DNA of 64,000 bases, from NCBI GenBank assembly GCA_918807975.1, contig OU964925.1, positions 10,144,798 to 10,208,797 on the forward strand, given 5' to 3'. The notes under the pieces were generated by a model. The model did not search any database, had not been told where the DNA came from, and saw only the letters and a program-made list of their open reading frames with translations. How positions within the stretch are numbered: position 1 is the stretch's first letter; each line of letters opens with the position of its first letter. The stretch is from Aplidium turbinatum. Its lineage: Eukaryota; Chordata; Ascidiacea; Aplousobranchia; Polyclinidae. This document shows, in pieces, positions 11,790 through 22,799 of the stretch. The translations under genes were made by a program, and so were the position numbers.

Positions 11790-12420
11790 TCCTATAGTTT
11801 CATTTTGATCATTTCTAAAACTTCTTTCGGCTCATTTCTAAAACTAATTTCTCAATTGAATTCGAGTTTTTATATTTTCGATGCAAGAAGCGAAAATTCC
11901 TCTTAGCGCTGTTCACATAAGCATTGTGCTTTCGGCTCTCCACGTAATTGTGTATTGCGCACAACCGCCATGCTTAAACAGTCGAAGTGAATCGAGTGAC
12001 GTCATAATCCCTTTAGCAAAGGATTAAGTCATGGCCTTTGTCTTCCTTCATCAAAACAAACCAAGTTCTTCTGCTAAATTGCATCTCCTCACGTTGATAT
12101 AACACATCGCCGCATTCTAAAGCTTTGTTGCCTATTTCACTTCAACGCGTCATATTGCCCAGTCAAAGTTTAAGTAGTGACGTCATAATGGAGTTTTCAC
12201 AACAATTATTGTGCCTGCAGTGTTGTTCTATCCACCGCAGGAGGAGAAAAAATGATTCGCCGGATTGTTGAAAGTAAAAGTAGCGATCGTTTTGTGAAAT
12301 CTCGCTTCAAGAAATTGAGGAGAGATTTCGACGCAACATGACTGCTCCTGAAGCTGGGAATTGCCCACCAGTAGCGGTGTCAGGGAAGTTCAGGGGGTAC
12401 TTTTGAACTCGGGCCCTGGA
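11790..12420 (-). promoter_or_regulatory. Promoter-like region with two CRE sites
   Basis: Upstream of the first coding exon of the minus-strand gene, and richer in CpG than its surroundings. Two palindromic TGACGTCA sites (11997-12004 and 12178-12185) sit in the same context (GTGACGTCATAAT), the recognition site of CREB/ATF factors. Assignment to this gene is by position. A small plus-strand ORF beginning ATGATTCGCCGG near 12251 could mark a divergent transcript, but it is only 29 codons long. Confidence 0.4.
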
Positions 12421-12755
12421 TAATGTTAGGAGCCCGTAACTTCTTCAAGGTGTCAGGAAAAACAAACAAACTACCGCGTATATTTAGATGTAGTGCGCTA
12501 TTCTTAAAACTGTTTAGAGGCCCAAAGATCTCATTGGTACAGGCCCAAATTATCTTCTCACTGGCCTGGTCTGTAGCAAATGATGGTGTACATTTGCATA
12601 AATTGAAAGAAAACTTTAGAATAGTTGTTCAATTGGCACAACGTTGGCAACATTCCTAACCGATGTTTGCTCACACAAACATATTTTTAAACAAAACCGC
12701 ATAAAAAAGGTTTGTAGGCTATTGATATTTTTAAAAATGGAAATAAGTAATAAAA
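12421..12755. other. Stretch without recognised features
   Basis: Part of the 5.5-kb TIR element. It holds scattered ACAACGTTGGCAA motifs and no coding signal. Confidence 0.4.
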
Positions 12756-13136
12756 GCATTGGCTACTCTTCTGACCAACGCTGGTCTTCAATATTCATAG
12801 TATACTATATACTTGTACGGTATCAGAAAATAATAACAGCATTGATAGCCTATTATTAAAATTTAAAATTGTAGCAAAATGATGGCATAGCCTATATTTG
12901 CATAATTTGAAAGAAAACACCGAAATTGTTATGAATTGGCACAACGTTGGCAATGCTTCTGACCGATGTTAGCCAATCACACAACTGTGTTTTGAAGCAA
13001 TACCACATGAAAAGAGGTTTGTGTTAGTATTTTTCAAGTTTAAAACAAATAAACCTGAAATAAAATCTTTGAGACCTTTTTGAACGCTTAATAAGAAGTA
13101 TTGAAATTGTTGGCGTATTGTTGGCAATGTTGGACG
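12756..13136 (+). repeat. Direct duplication, copy 1
   Basis: Starts GCATTGGCTACTCTTCTGAC and runs to the GTTGGCGTATTGTTGGCAAT motif. The same sequence returns at 13342-13709 with small differences. Both copies lie in the right end of the TIR element. Confidence 0.8.
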
Positions 13137-13341
13137 AAATTGCCAACCTTGTGCCCTCACATCCAGCATATAGCCAACGTTGCAATTGTTTATTTTGTGG
13201 AAACGTGTAGGCTAATGGAAATTTTAAACTGTTTCCGTATCAAGCACGTTATTGCGTTCGCGTTTTGTTGCTCCTACCTTTTTCTAGACCTCTGCTTAGT
13301 TTGGCATAAACAAACTGAAATAAAACTACTTTGTTGGCAAA

Positions 13342-13709
13342 GCATTGGCTACTCTTCTGACCAACGCTGATCTTAAATATTCATAATATACTTGTACGGT
13401 ATCAGAAAATAATAACAGCATTGATAGCCTATTATTAAAATTTTAAATTGTAGCAAAATGATGGCATACATTTGCATAATTTGAAAGAAAACACCGAAAT
13501 TGTTATGAATTGGCACAACGTTGGCAATGCTTCTGACCGATGTTAAACAATCACACAACTGTGTTTAGAAGCAATACCACATGAAAAGAGGTTTGTGTTA
13601 GTATTTTTCAAGTTTAAAACAAATAAACCTGAAATAAAATCTTTGAGACCTTTCTCAACGCTTAATAAGAAGTATTGAAATTGTTGGCGTATTGTTGGCA
13701 ATGTTGGCA
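13342..13709 (+). repeat. Direct duplication, copy 2
   Basis: Second copy of 12756-13136, separated from it by about 200 bp of unique sequence. Likely a local duplication inside the guest element. Confidence 0.8.
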
Positions 13710-13791
13710 AAATGTTGGACGAAATTGCCGACCTTGTGCCAACATACCCAGCATATAGCCAATGCTGACCCAGCGATCAATGTTTGCTGGG

Positions 13792-14190
13792 TACTTTCCC
13801 GCAAATTTTTACAGTGTCCATTAAAAATTTTCCCAGAAAACTCCGTATACTCTCAGAATTATGAGTTGTTGCGATGTTTGTTGCCACCGGGAGCGCTGGA
13901 CCCCCGGCGTATGGGCTTCTCACTAAAAGCGAATAAATTTGAAAGTCTTTTTCACCTTCTTGTTTTCTGACTATACTTCCAGTTGCGTCGAAATAAACTA
14001 CATCAATGGGGCATAAATCCCGATAAAGTTTCACTTGTGCATTTGAATACATTATAACGCCTGGTGGATGTGTAGTTATTTGTCTTATAAAGGTTCGATT
14101 TTTCTTTTCAAACTCGTATCTCAGGCGATTGATGTTATACATCCAATTTTTAAACCATTCTGCTCGCGTTTCCTTCGTCTGCCTCACCAC
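13792..14190 (-). CDS. MULE transposase, N-terminal part (first catalytic D)
   Basis: An open frame that begins inside the innermost 204-bp monomer (QTKETRAEWFKN) and leaves it at WMYNINRLRYEF. It contains DVVYFDATGSIV, matching the first catalytic Asp of MULE transposases, then SFLGKFLMDTVKICGKV, where the guest element begins. The frame continues exactly at 8283. The true start is unclear: an in-frame ATG is absent at the 5' end and the frame opens within repeat sequence, so transcription and translation may begin in the array. Confidence 0.65.
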
Positions 14191-17100
14191 GAGCTTGCCA
14201 CCCCTGGAAAGGAAATTTAGTTCTGAACACGATTCAAAAATAAAATTCCGAAATATATTTCGGGAAAATATTTTTATAGGCGCCTAATTAAAGGTGTCTA
14301 TATACGTTAAAATCTCTATTTATTTTTAAATTTGTAAGACATTTCTTCCATTTTTAAATCATTCTGCTCGCGTTTCCTTCGTCTGCCTCACCACGAGCTT
14401 GCCACCCCTGGAAAGGAAATTTAATTCTGAACACGATTCAAAAATAAAATTCCGAAATATATTTCGGGAAAATATTTTTATAGGCGCCTAATTGAAGGTG
14501 TCTATAAACGTTAAAATCTCTATTTATTTTTAAATTTGTAAGACATTTCTCCCATTTTTAAATCATTCTGCTCGCGTTTCCTTCGTCTGCCCCACCACGA
14601 GCTTGCCATCCCTGGAAAGGAAATTTAATTCTGAACACGATTCAAAAATAAAATTCCGAAAAATAAATCGGGAAAATATTTTTATAGACGCTTAATTGAA
14701 GGCGTGCATATACGTTAAAAACTCTATTTATTTTTAAATACGTAAGACATTTCCCCCATTTTTAAACCATTCTGCTCGCGTTTCCTTCGTCTGCCCCACC
14801 ACGAGCTTGCCACCCCTGGAAAGGAAATTTAATTCTGAACACGATTCAAAAATAAAATTCCGAAATATATTTCGGGAAAATATTTTTATAGGCGCCTAAT
14901 TGAAGGCGTCTATAAACGTTAAAATCTCTATTTATTTTTAAATACGTAAGACATTTACCCCATTTTTAAACCATTCTGCTCGCGTTTCCTTCGTCTGCCC
15001 CACCACGAGCTTGCCACCCCTGGAAAGGAAATTTAATTCTGAACACGATTCAAAAATAAAATTCCGAAAAATATATCGGGAAAATATTTTTATAGGCGCC
15101 TAATTGAAGGCGTCTATATACGTTAAAATCTCTATTTATTTTTAAATACGTAAGACATTTACCCCATTTTAAAACCATTCTGCTCGCGTTTCCTTCGTCT
15201 GCCCCACCACGAGCTTGCCACCTCTGGAAAGGAAATTTAATTCTGAACACGATTCAAAAATAAAATTCCGAAAAATATTTCGGGAAAATATTTTTATAGG
15301 CGCCTAATTGAAGGCGTCTATAAACGTTAAAATCTCTATTTATTTTTAAATACGTAAGACATTTCTTCCATTTTTAAACCATTCTGCTCGCGTTTCCTTC
15401 GTCTGCCCCACCACGAGCTTGCCACCCCTGGAAAGGAAATTTAATTCTGAACACGATTCAAAAATAAAATTCCGAAAAATATATCGGGAAAATATTTTTA
15501 TAGGCGCCTAATTGAAGGCGTCTATATACGTTAAAAACTCTATTTATTTTTAAATACGCAAGACATTTACCCCATTTTTAAACCATTCTGCTTGCGTTTC
15601 CTTCGTCTGCCCCACCACGAGCTTGCCACCCCTAGAAAGGAAATTTAATTCTGAACACGATTCAAAAATAAAATTCCGAAAAATATATCGGGAAAATATT
15701 TTAATAGGCGCCTAATTGAAGGCGTCTATAAACGGTAAAATCTCTATTTTTAAATACGTAAGACATTTCCCCCATTTTTAAACCATTCTGCTCGCGTTTC
15801 CTTCGTCTGCCCCACCACGAGCTTGCCACCCCTGGAAAGGAAATTTAATTCTGAACACGATTCAAAAATAAAATTCCGAAAAATATTTCGGGAAAATATT
15901 TTTATAGGCGCCTAATTGAAGGCGTCTATATACGTTAAAAACTCTATTTATTTTTAAATACGTAAGACATTTACCCCATTTTTAAACCATTCTGCTTGCG
16001 TTTCCTTCGTCTGCCCCACCACGAGCTTGCCACCCCTGGAAAGGAAATTTAATTCTGAACACGATTCAAAAATAAAATTCCGAAATATATTTCGGGAAAA
16101 TATTTTTATAGGCGCCTAATTGAAGGCGTCTATAAACGTTAAAATCTCTATTTATTTTTAAATACGTAAGACATTTACCCCATTTTTAAACCATTCTGCT
16201 CGCGTTTCCTTCGTCTGCCCCACCACGAGCTTGCCACCCCTGGAAAGGAAATTTAATTCTGAACACGATTCAAAAATAAAATTCCGAAAAATATATCGGG
16301 AAAATATTTTTATAGGCGCCTAATTGAAGGCGTCTATATACGTTAAAATCTCTATTTATTTTTAAATACGTAAGACATTTACCCCATTTTAAAACCATTC
16401 TGCTCGCGTTTCCTTCGTCTGCCCCACCACGAGCTTGCCACCTCTGGAAAGGAAATTTAATTCTGAACACGATTCAAAAATAAAATTCCGAAAAATATTT
16501 CGGGAAAATATTTTTATAGGCGCCTAATTGAAGGCGTCTATAAACGTTAAAATCTCTATTTATTTTTAAATACGTAAGACATTTCTTCCATTTTTAAACC
16601 ATTCTGCTCGCGTTTCCTTCGTCTGCCCCACCACGAGCTTGCCACCCCTGGAAAGGAAATTTAATTCTGAACACGATTCAAAAATAAAATTCCGAAAAAT
16701 ATATCGGGAAAATATTTTTATAGGCGCCTAATTGAAGGCGTCTATATACGTTAAAAACTCTATTTATTTTTAAATACGCAAGACATTTACCCCATTTTTA
16801 AACCATTCTGCTTGCGTTTCCTTCGTCTGCCCCACCACGAGCTTGCCACCCCTAGAAAGGAAATTTAATTCTGAACACGATTCAAAAATAAAATTCCGAA
16901 AAATATATCGGGAAAATATTTTAATAGGCGCCTAATTGAAGGCGTCTATAAACGGTAAAATCTCTATTTTTAAATACGTAAGACATTTCCCCCATTTTTA
17001 AACCATTCTGCTCGCGTTTCCTTCGTCTGCCCCACCACGAGCTTGCCACCCCTGGAAAGGAAATTTAATTCTGAACACGATTCAAAAATAAAATTCCGAA

Positions 17101-19784
17101 AAATATTTCGGGAAAATATTTTTATAGGCGCCTAATTGAAGGCGTCTATATACGTTAAAAACTCTATTTATTTTTAAATACGTAAGACATTTACCCCATT
17201 TTTAAACCATTCTGCTTGCGTTTCCTTCGTCTGCCCCACCACGAGCTTGCCACCCCTGGAAAGGAAATTTAATTCTGAACACGATTCAAAAATAAAATTC
17301 CGAAAAATATTTCGGGAAAATATTTTATAGACGCTTAATTGAAGGCGTCTATAAACGTTAAAATCTCTATTTATTTTTAAATACGTAAGACATTTACCCC
17401 ATTTTTAAACCATTCTGCTCGCGTTTCCTTCGTCTGCCCCACCACGAGCTTGCCATCCCTGGAAAGGAAATTTAATTCTGAACACGATTCAAAAATAAAA
17501 TTCCAAAAAATATTTCGGGAAAATATTTTTATAGACGCTTAATTGAAGACGTGTAAATACGTTAAAAACTCTACTTATTTTTAAGTACGTAAGACATTTA
17601 CCCCATTTTTAAACCATTCTGCTCGCGTTTCCTTCGTCTGCCCCACCACGAGCTTGCCATCCCTGGAAAGCAAATTTAATTCTGAAAATTCTGAACACGA
17701 TTCAAAAATAAAATTCCGAAAAATATTTCGGGAAAATATTTTTATAGACGCTTGATTGAAGGCGTCTATAAACGTTAAAATCTCTATTTATTTTTAAATA
17801 CGTAAGACATTTCCCCCATTTTTAAACCATTCTGCTCGCGTTTCCTTCGTCTGCCCCACCACGAGCTTGCCATCCCTGGAAAGGAAATTTAATTCTGAAC
17901 ACGATTCAAAAATAAAATTCCGAAAAATATTTTGGGAAAGTATTTTTATAGACGCCTAATTGAAGGCGTCTTTTAACGTTAAAATCTCTATTTATTTTTA
18001 AATACGTAAGACATTTCCCCCATTTTTAAACCATTCTGCTCGCGTTTCCTTTGTCTGCCCCACCACGAGCTTGCCATCCCTGGAAAGGAAATTTAATTCT
18101 GAACACGATTCAAAAATAAAATTCCGAAAAATATTTTGGGAAAGTATTTTTATAGACGCCTAATTGAAGGCGTCTTTTAACGTTAAAATCTCTATTTATT
18201 TTTAAATACGTAAGACATTTCCCCCATTTTTAAACCATTCTGCTCGCGTTTCCTTCGTCTGCCCCACCACGAGCTTGCCATCCCTGGAAAGGAAATTTAA
18301 TTCTGAACACGATTCAAAAATAAAATTCCGAAAAATATTTCGGGAAAGTATTTTTATAGACGCCTAATTGAAGGCGTCTTTTAACGTTAAAATCTCTATT
18401 TATTTTTAAATACGTAAGACATTTCCCCCATTTTTAAACCATTCTGCTCGCGTTTCCTTCGTCTGCCCCACCACGAGCTTGCCATCCCTGGAAAGGAAAT
18501 TTAATTCTGAACACGATTCAAAAATAAAATTCCGAAAAATATTTCGGGAAAATATTTTTATAGACGCCTAATTGAAGGCGTCTTTTAACGTTGAAATCTC
18601 TATTTGTTTATAAATACGTAAGACATTTACCCCATTTTTAAACCATTCTGCTCGCGTTTCCTTCGTCTGCCCCACCACGAGCTTGCCATCCCTGGAAAGG
18701 AAATTTAATTCTGAACACGATTCAAAAATAAAATTCCGAAAAATATTTCGGGAAAGTATTTTTATAGACGCCTAATTGAAGGCGTCTTTTAACGTTAAAA
18801 TCTCTATTTATTTTTAAATACGTAAGACATTTCCCCCATTTTTAAACCATTCTGCTCGCGTTTCCTTCGTCTGCCCCACCACGAGCTTGCCATCCCTGGA
18901 AAGGAAATTTAATTCTGAACACGATTCAAAAATAAAATTCCGAAAAATATTTCGGGAAAGTATTTTTATAGACGCCTAATTGAAGGCGTCTTTTAACGTT
19001 GAAATCTCTATTTGTTTATAAATACGTAAGACATTTACCCCATTTTTAAACCATTCTGCTCGCGTTTCCTTCGTCTGCCCCACCACCAGCTTGCCACCCC
19101 TGGAAAGGAAATTTAATTCTGAACACGATTCAAAAATAAAATTTCGTAAAATATTTCGGGAAAATATTTTTATAGACGGTCAATTGAAGGCGTCTATAAA
19201 CGTTAAAATCTCTATTTATTTTTAAATACGCAAGACATTTCTTCCATTTTTAAACCATTCTGCTCGCGTTTCCTTCGTCTGCCCCACCACGAGCTTGCCA
19301 CCCCTGGAAAGGAAATTTAATTCTGAACACGATTCAAAAAAAAATTCCGAAAAATATTTCGGGAAAATATTTTTATAGACGCTCAATTGAAGGCGTCTAT
19401 AAACGTTAAAATCTCTATTTATTTTTAAATACGTAAGACATTTCTTCCATTTTTAAACCATTCTGCTCGCGTTTCCTTCGTCTGCCCCACCACGAGCTTG
19501 CCATCCCTGGAAAGGAAATTTAATTCTGAACACGATTCAAAAATAAAATTCCGAAAAATATATCGGGAAAATATTTTTATAGACGCCTAATTGAAGGCGT
19601 TTATCAACGTTAAAATCTCTATTTGTTTTTAATTACGCAAGACATTTCTTCCATTTTTAAACCATTCTGCTCGCGTTTCCTTCGTCTGCCCCACCACGAG
19701 CTTGCCAGCCCTGGAAAGGAAATTTAATTCTGAACACGATTCAAAAATAAAATTCCGAAAAATATTTCGGGAAAGTATTTTTAT
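14160..19784 (-). repeat. 204-bp tandem array B (right arm of the MULE)
   Basis: The same monomer as array A in reverse orientation, about 27 copies. Outer copies (17900-19100) are most alike and carry CGTCTTTTAACGTT, while inner copies carry CGTCTATAAACGTT, so sub-families are spatially sorted. One monomer carries an 11-bp tandem duplication near 17690. Confidence 0.95.
14800..17239 (-). repeat. Higher-order duplication of six monomers (about 1,220 bp twice)
   Basis: The six-monomer block starting near 14800 is repeated at an offset of 1,220 bp. Identical translated frames at 15050-15250 and 16270-16470 and shared private variants (for example TTTTAATAGGCGCC) show the two blocks match. Recent unequal exchange, or an assembly duplication. 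Confidence 0.8.
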
Positions 19785-20093
19785 AGTCGTTTTTGTGATG
19801 CTTACTTTTCTTGCCATATCACATATAGCAGTCTTAATAGATACGATTTTTTGTCTAACTTTTCGCAATTGCAGTTGCTTTATCTTTGACAAGTCGAGTT
19901 TTTTATTTAAATTTCTGTGTTCACTGTTCATTTGGCTATGGAAAAAATATAAGATTTGCTTTGATGTGGTAACGAGAAGTGATTTTATCAGCTTCCGAGT
20001 GTTGCTACTTTCATCGCATTGTTTATCGCGCAAATTTTTACGGATCATTTTTTTAGGCGGATCGCGCAGAATTATTCTGCCAGAATGACGGTG
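19785..20093 (-). repeat. Unique terminal domain of the MULE (right end)
   Basis: The array stops at ATAGTCGTTTTTGTGATGCT and a non-repeated domain of about 300 bp follows, ending GGCGGATCGCGCAGAATTAT, CTGCCAGAATGACGGTGG. Close copies at 20118-20405 plus 22767-22799 (inverted) and 34366-34653 define it as a terminus. One open frame of about 130 codons crosses it, but the same frame is broken in the other copies, so it is not called a gene. Confidence 0.75.
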
Positions 20094-20739
20094 GTACTCT
20101 GACCACCTTATGATTCACCAGCCGTCATTCTGGGCTTTTGGCAGAATAATTTTGCGCGATCCGCCTAAAAAAATAATCTGTAAAAAATTGCGCGGTAAAC
20201 AATGCGATGAAAGCAGCAACATTCGGAAGCTGATAAAATCACTTCTCCTTAGGCCTACCACATCAAAGCAAATGTTATATTTTTTCCATAGCCAAATGAA
20301 CAGTGAACACAGAAATTTAAATAAAAAACTCGACTTGTCAAAGACAAAGCAACTGCAATTGCAAAAAGTTAGACAAAAAATTGTATCTATTAAGACTGCT
20401 ATATGCAGTGGTGGATTTCCAGAAGATTAGCTTCCGGAGCGCTAGTTTTTTACTTTCCAAATGCGCTAAGTGCCGTAGAAGAAATTCAGAAATATGTCTT
20501 TATAAGACTTTGAAACAACACACTTGATGTAGGCTACCTAAAACGTTGCTAAAGTAAGTATCATGGTCTATAGATGGTATAGCGTTGTTCAATGCAAATA
20601 TTCGTATTTTAGTGAAACAATAATACAAAAAAATACAAGTTATAGCCTAGAAAAAAAAAGAAAAAAAATTTGTTTTTAGTTTTTTCCACTTTTGATTTTT
20701 GATTTTTCAAGTTATAGCCTACAATTTTTAAGACACTTA

Positions 20740-21015
20740 TCGTATTCAAAATCATAAAACCTCTGGCGACTTCGGGTCTCAATTGCCGGGTTACATCCAT
20801 GGCGTAATCAGGATCCAACATACTTCGCTGGTTAAAAATTTCTCAGTGGAGGATCGATCATTCGCATAAAGAGTAAACTTGAAACAGTTACAGTGTGTAG
20901 AGAAGCACGGTCAGGTGTCAGTATGAGGTTCATTTGTGAAAATCCGCGCTCACACTCGCTCGATGAAATTGGAAGGGATTATAGTGACGTTTTCAAATTT
21001 TGAAGACTCTGGGAT
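20740..21015 (-). pseudogene. hAT transposase C-terminal dimerisation domain, fragment
   Basis: Minus-strand translation gives SSSECERGFSQMNLILTPDR followed by TVSSLLFAND, the signature of the hAT C-terminal dimerisation domain. The frame is interrupted on both sides. Confidence 0.7.
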
Positions 21016-21202
21016 CTTCTTTTCGTAGTTATATATTCACGAAGTCCTCTCACAGCAGCTTCGCGTTCATCTAAGCGCAATCTCTTTGCACTTCAATGAT
21101 TTCGTTTTCTCCTTGTGTCATTACTATGTCCTTTGGCCAAATAGTTGAATCAAGTATTTTTCAGCTGTTAATAAATGACAAGTCTGTTGAATTCAACATT
21201 GG

Positions 21203-21522
21203 CAGCAATGGCCGAGTGGTTAACGCGTTGGGCTCGCAGTCGAGAGCCTGCATGTTCGACTCCAGCCACCCGCATTTGCTGTTGTTTCTCTGGGCAAGAA
21301 ACTTTACGATAATTGCCCCTACCCAGTGATCGATTTCGAGTAATGGGTAGTACCAAATTTAAGTCATAAGTAGAGTATACAACCGGAAACAGACATTGCC
21401 GTCGGCTGCAGCGTGGGTCAGGTGTACGTCGGAAGGCGTACACCGATGCATAGCGCTCAAGTCCGCTTTCCCGCAATGCAGGGTAAACATATGAAAAACA
21501 AACAACAAACAAACAAACAAGC
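21203..21522 (+). mobile_element. tRNA-derived SINE, family 1 copy
   Basis: Box A GGCCGAGTGGTTAACGCG, box B ATGTTCGACTCC, a body nearly identical to 10452-10770, and an (AAAC)n tail at 21500-21522. Confidence 0.85.
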
Positions 21523-21928
21523 GATCTTGGATGGAATTTCCTAAGTGATTATACACCCTTCTCTGTTGGGTGGAAAATACCACCCTTTGGTAGGGTGGAA
21601 ATGACCATCTTTCCCAATAGGCTATGGGGTGGAAATGCAAAAGTAGAAGTGGAATTTTAGACCACCCCTAGAAGTGGTTAAAACTACACTTTTTGATTTA
21701 CAGTGTAGAAGATGCGGGGATTGATTAGCGGGCTATTTCTGCAATTGTTTACATGTAATTCTACACCTTTGAACTCTAAGTTTTCTTCAGCATCCTTAGC
21801 AATGCCATAATGTTGTCCGGGTTCGTTCCTTCGTGTTTCAAATAATTTTGCAAGATTATTAATTTTGTTATCTGCCTCTCAAATAATAGCCTACATGCTC
21901 TGTTTTACAGTTCAAGGCTTAGGCTATT

Positions 21929-22333
21929 TTAGATGATTCTTGCGAGTATTCGTACATCAAAGCCAAGTCCAACAAGAAATCCGTGGATGTTATCTTCGAC
22001 AAGAGTCCTTGATATTTTCTCACGTTCCCGAGAATCTCTTGTGTCGCTAATGGCCCCCTTTTTGAAAAAATTGACAAGTGCTGGGAAATCATTCCAGACG
22101 GCATTAACTGTGCGGAAACTCGAGGCTACCCAACGTGTGTCCAGTACCCTTCCGATTTTCAACAACTGCACTTCAACAGCCGCTGCACATTCACCCAATT
22201 CCCTGCTATTGTTAGGAGAAGCGTGGTAAAGGCTATAGCGTTTGTCCATAAAAGATCGAAACCGATTCAAATTACTGACTGATTTTACAGCATGACGAAC
22301 CAATAGTTCCAATCTATGGTTGCACAATACCAC
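21929..22333 (-). pseudogene. hAT transposase middle fragment
   Basis: A 134-codon open frame with HRLELLVRHAVKSVSNLNRF, FMDKRYSLYHASPNNSREL and LLKIGRVLDTRWVASSFRTV, which resembles the central region of hAT transposases of the KIAA1586/TTF-type group. It lacks the N-terminal zinc finger and the catalytic start. Confidence 0.7.
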
Positions 22334-22799
22334 ACCACAATGTTGGGAAATTAATCACGAAGCCATTTTGCTACACCATTTTTGCGACCTATCATCACAG
22401 CCGCGCCTTCACATACAACACAATCAAACAAGAAGATAAAAATGTTGTAGACATGCCATATGATTTTAGGCAGCTCTTCAGGGAATCAAAGATGCCATTC
22501 GCCGTAAGAATAGCGAGCTCAACAAGACAAATACATTCACAGGTTCGCTTCCGTCGAGACTGGTACGAAGATATATTATCAAAGTGAATATCCGATTCAA
22601 CGTGTTCGACTCATCAAGAATTATAGATATACTTTTACTGAACAGGGCAAAGCATAATAAGAGTATAAAATATTTGAGCTTCCGGAACGCCGTTCCGGAG
22701 AAGTCAATTTTTTGATCGAGCTTCCGGAGCGGCGCTCCGGACCGCTCCGGCTGAAATCCAGCCCTGGCTATATGTGATATGGCAAGAAAAGTAAGCATC

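Larger units (their letters stand above)
8286..13791. mobile_element. 5.5-kb TIR element with TA duplication, inserted in the MULE transposase and carrying a gene
   Basis: Left end CCCAGTAAACATTGATTGTT and right end (reverse complement) CCCAGCAAACATTGATCGCT are inverted repeats; similarity continues to about 35 bp with a handful of mismatches. TA stands on both sides (8284-8285, 13792-13793). Removing the element with one TA joins the two transposase parts in frame (KICGKV then KKPALMMIDGS), which confirms the boundaries. TA duplications point to Tc1/mariner-type integration (inference); no transposase of that type was found inside. It contains a minisatellite, a four-exon gene on the minus strand, a hAT with a SINE, and a local duplication near its right end. 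Confidence 0.75.
1..20093 (-). mobile_element. MULE-type DNA transposon with giant tandem-array inverted ends (left tip outside window)
   Basis: Two arrays of the same 204-bp monomer face each other (forward 1-4650, reverse about 14160-19784) and enclose minus-strand genes: a DDE transposase with MULE-like motifs and a double-protease ORF. The right array ends in a unique domain (19785-20093) that recurs at both ends of a second element at 20118-34653, so it is read as the true terminus. The last shared bases are GGTGG near 20085; after them this copy and the one at 34653 diverge. The left terminus is not in the window, so target duplications cannot be tested. The coding core is interrupted by a guest element at 8286-13791. 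Class assignment rests on the transposase motifs, not on a database match. Mobility is inferred from structure only. Confidence 0.7.
20406..22766 (-). mobile_element. hAT element (KIAA1586-like transposase remains) with 8-bp duplication
   Basis: Ends CAGTGGTGGATTTCCAG and, inverted, CAGGGCTGGATTTCAGCC; target duplication GCTATATG at 20398-20405 and 22767-22774. Two minus-strand transposase fragments remain, and a SINE sits between them. It interrupts the terminal domain of the fold-back element. Confidence 0.9.

Noticed and set aside
19629-20430. Genes of 100-140 codons in the MULE terminal domain
   Set aside because: The frames run on into monomers and are not conserved between the copies of the domain.
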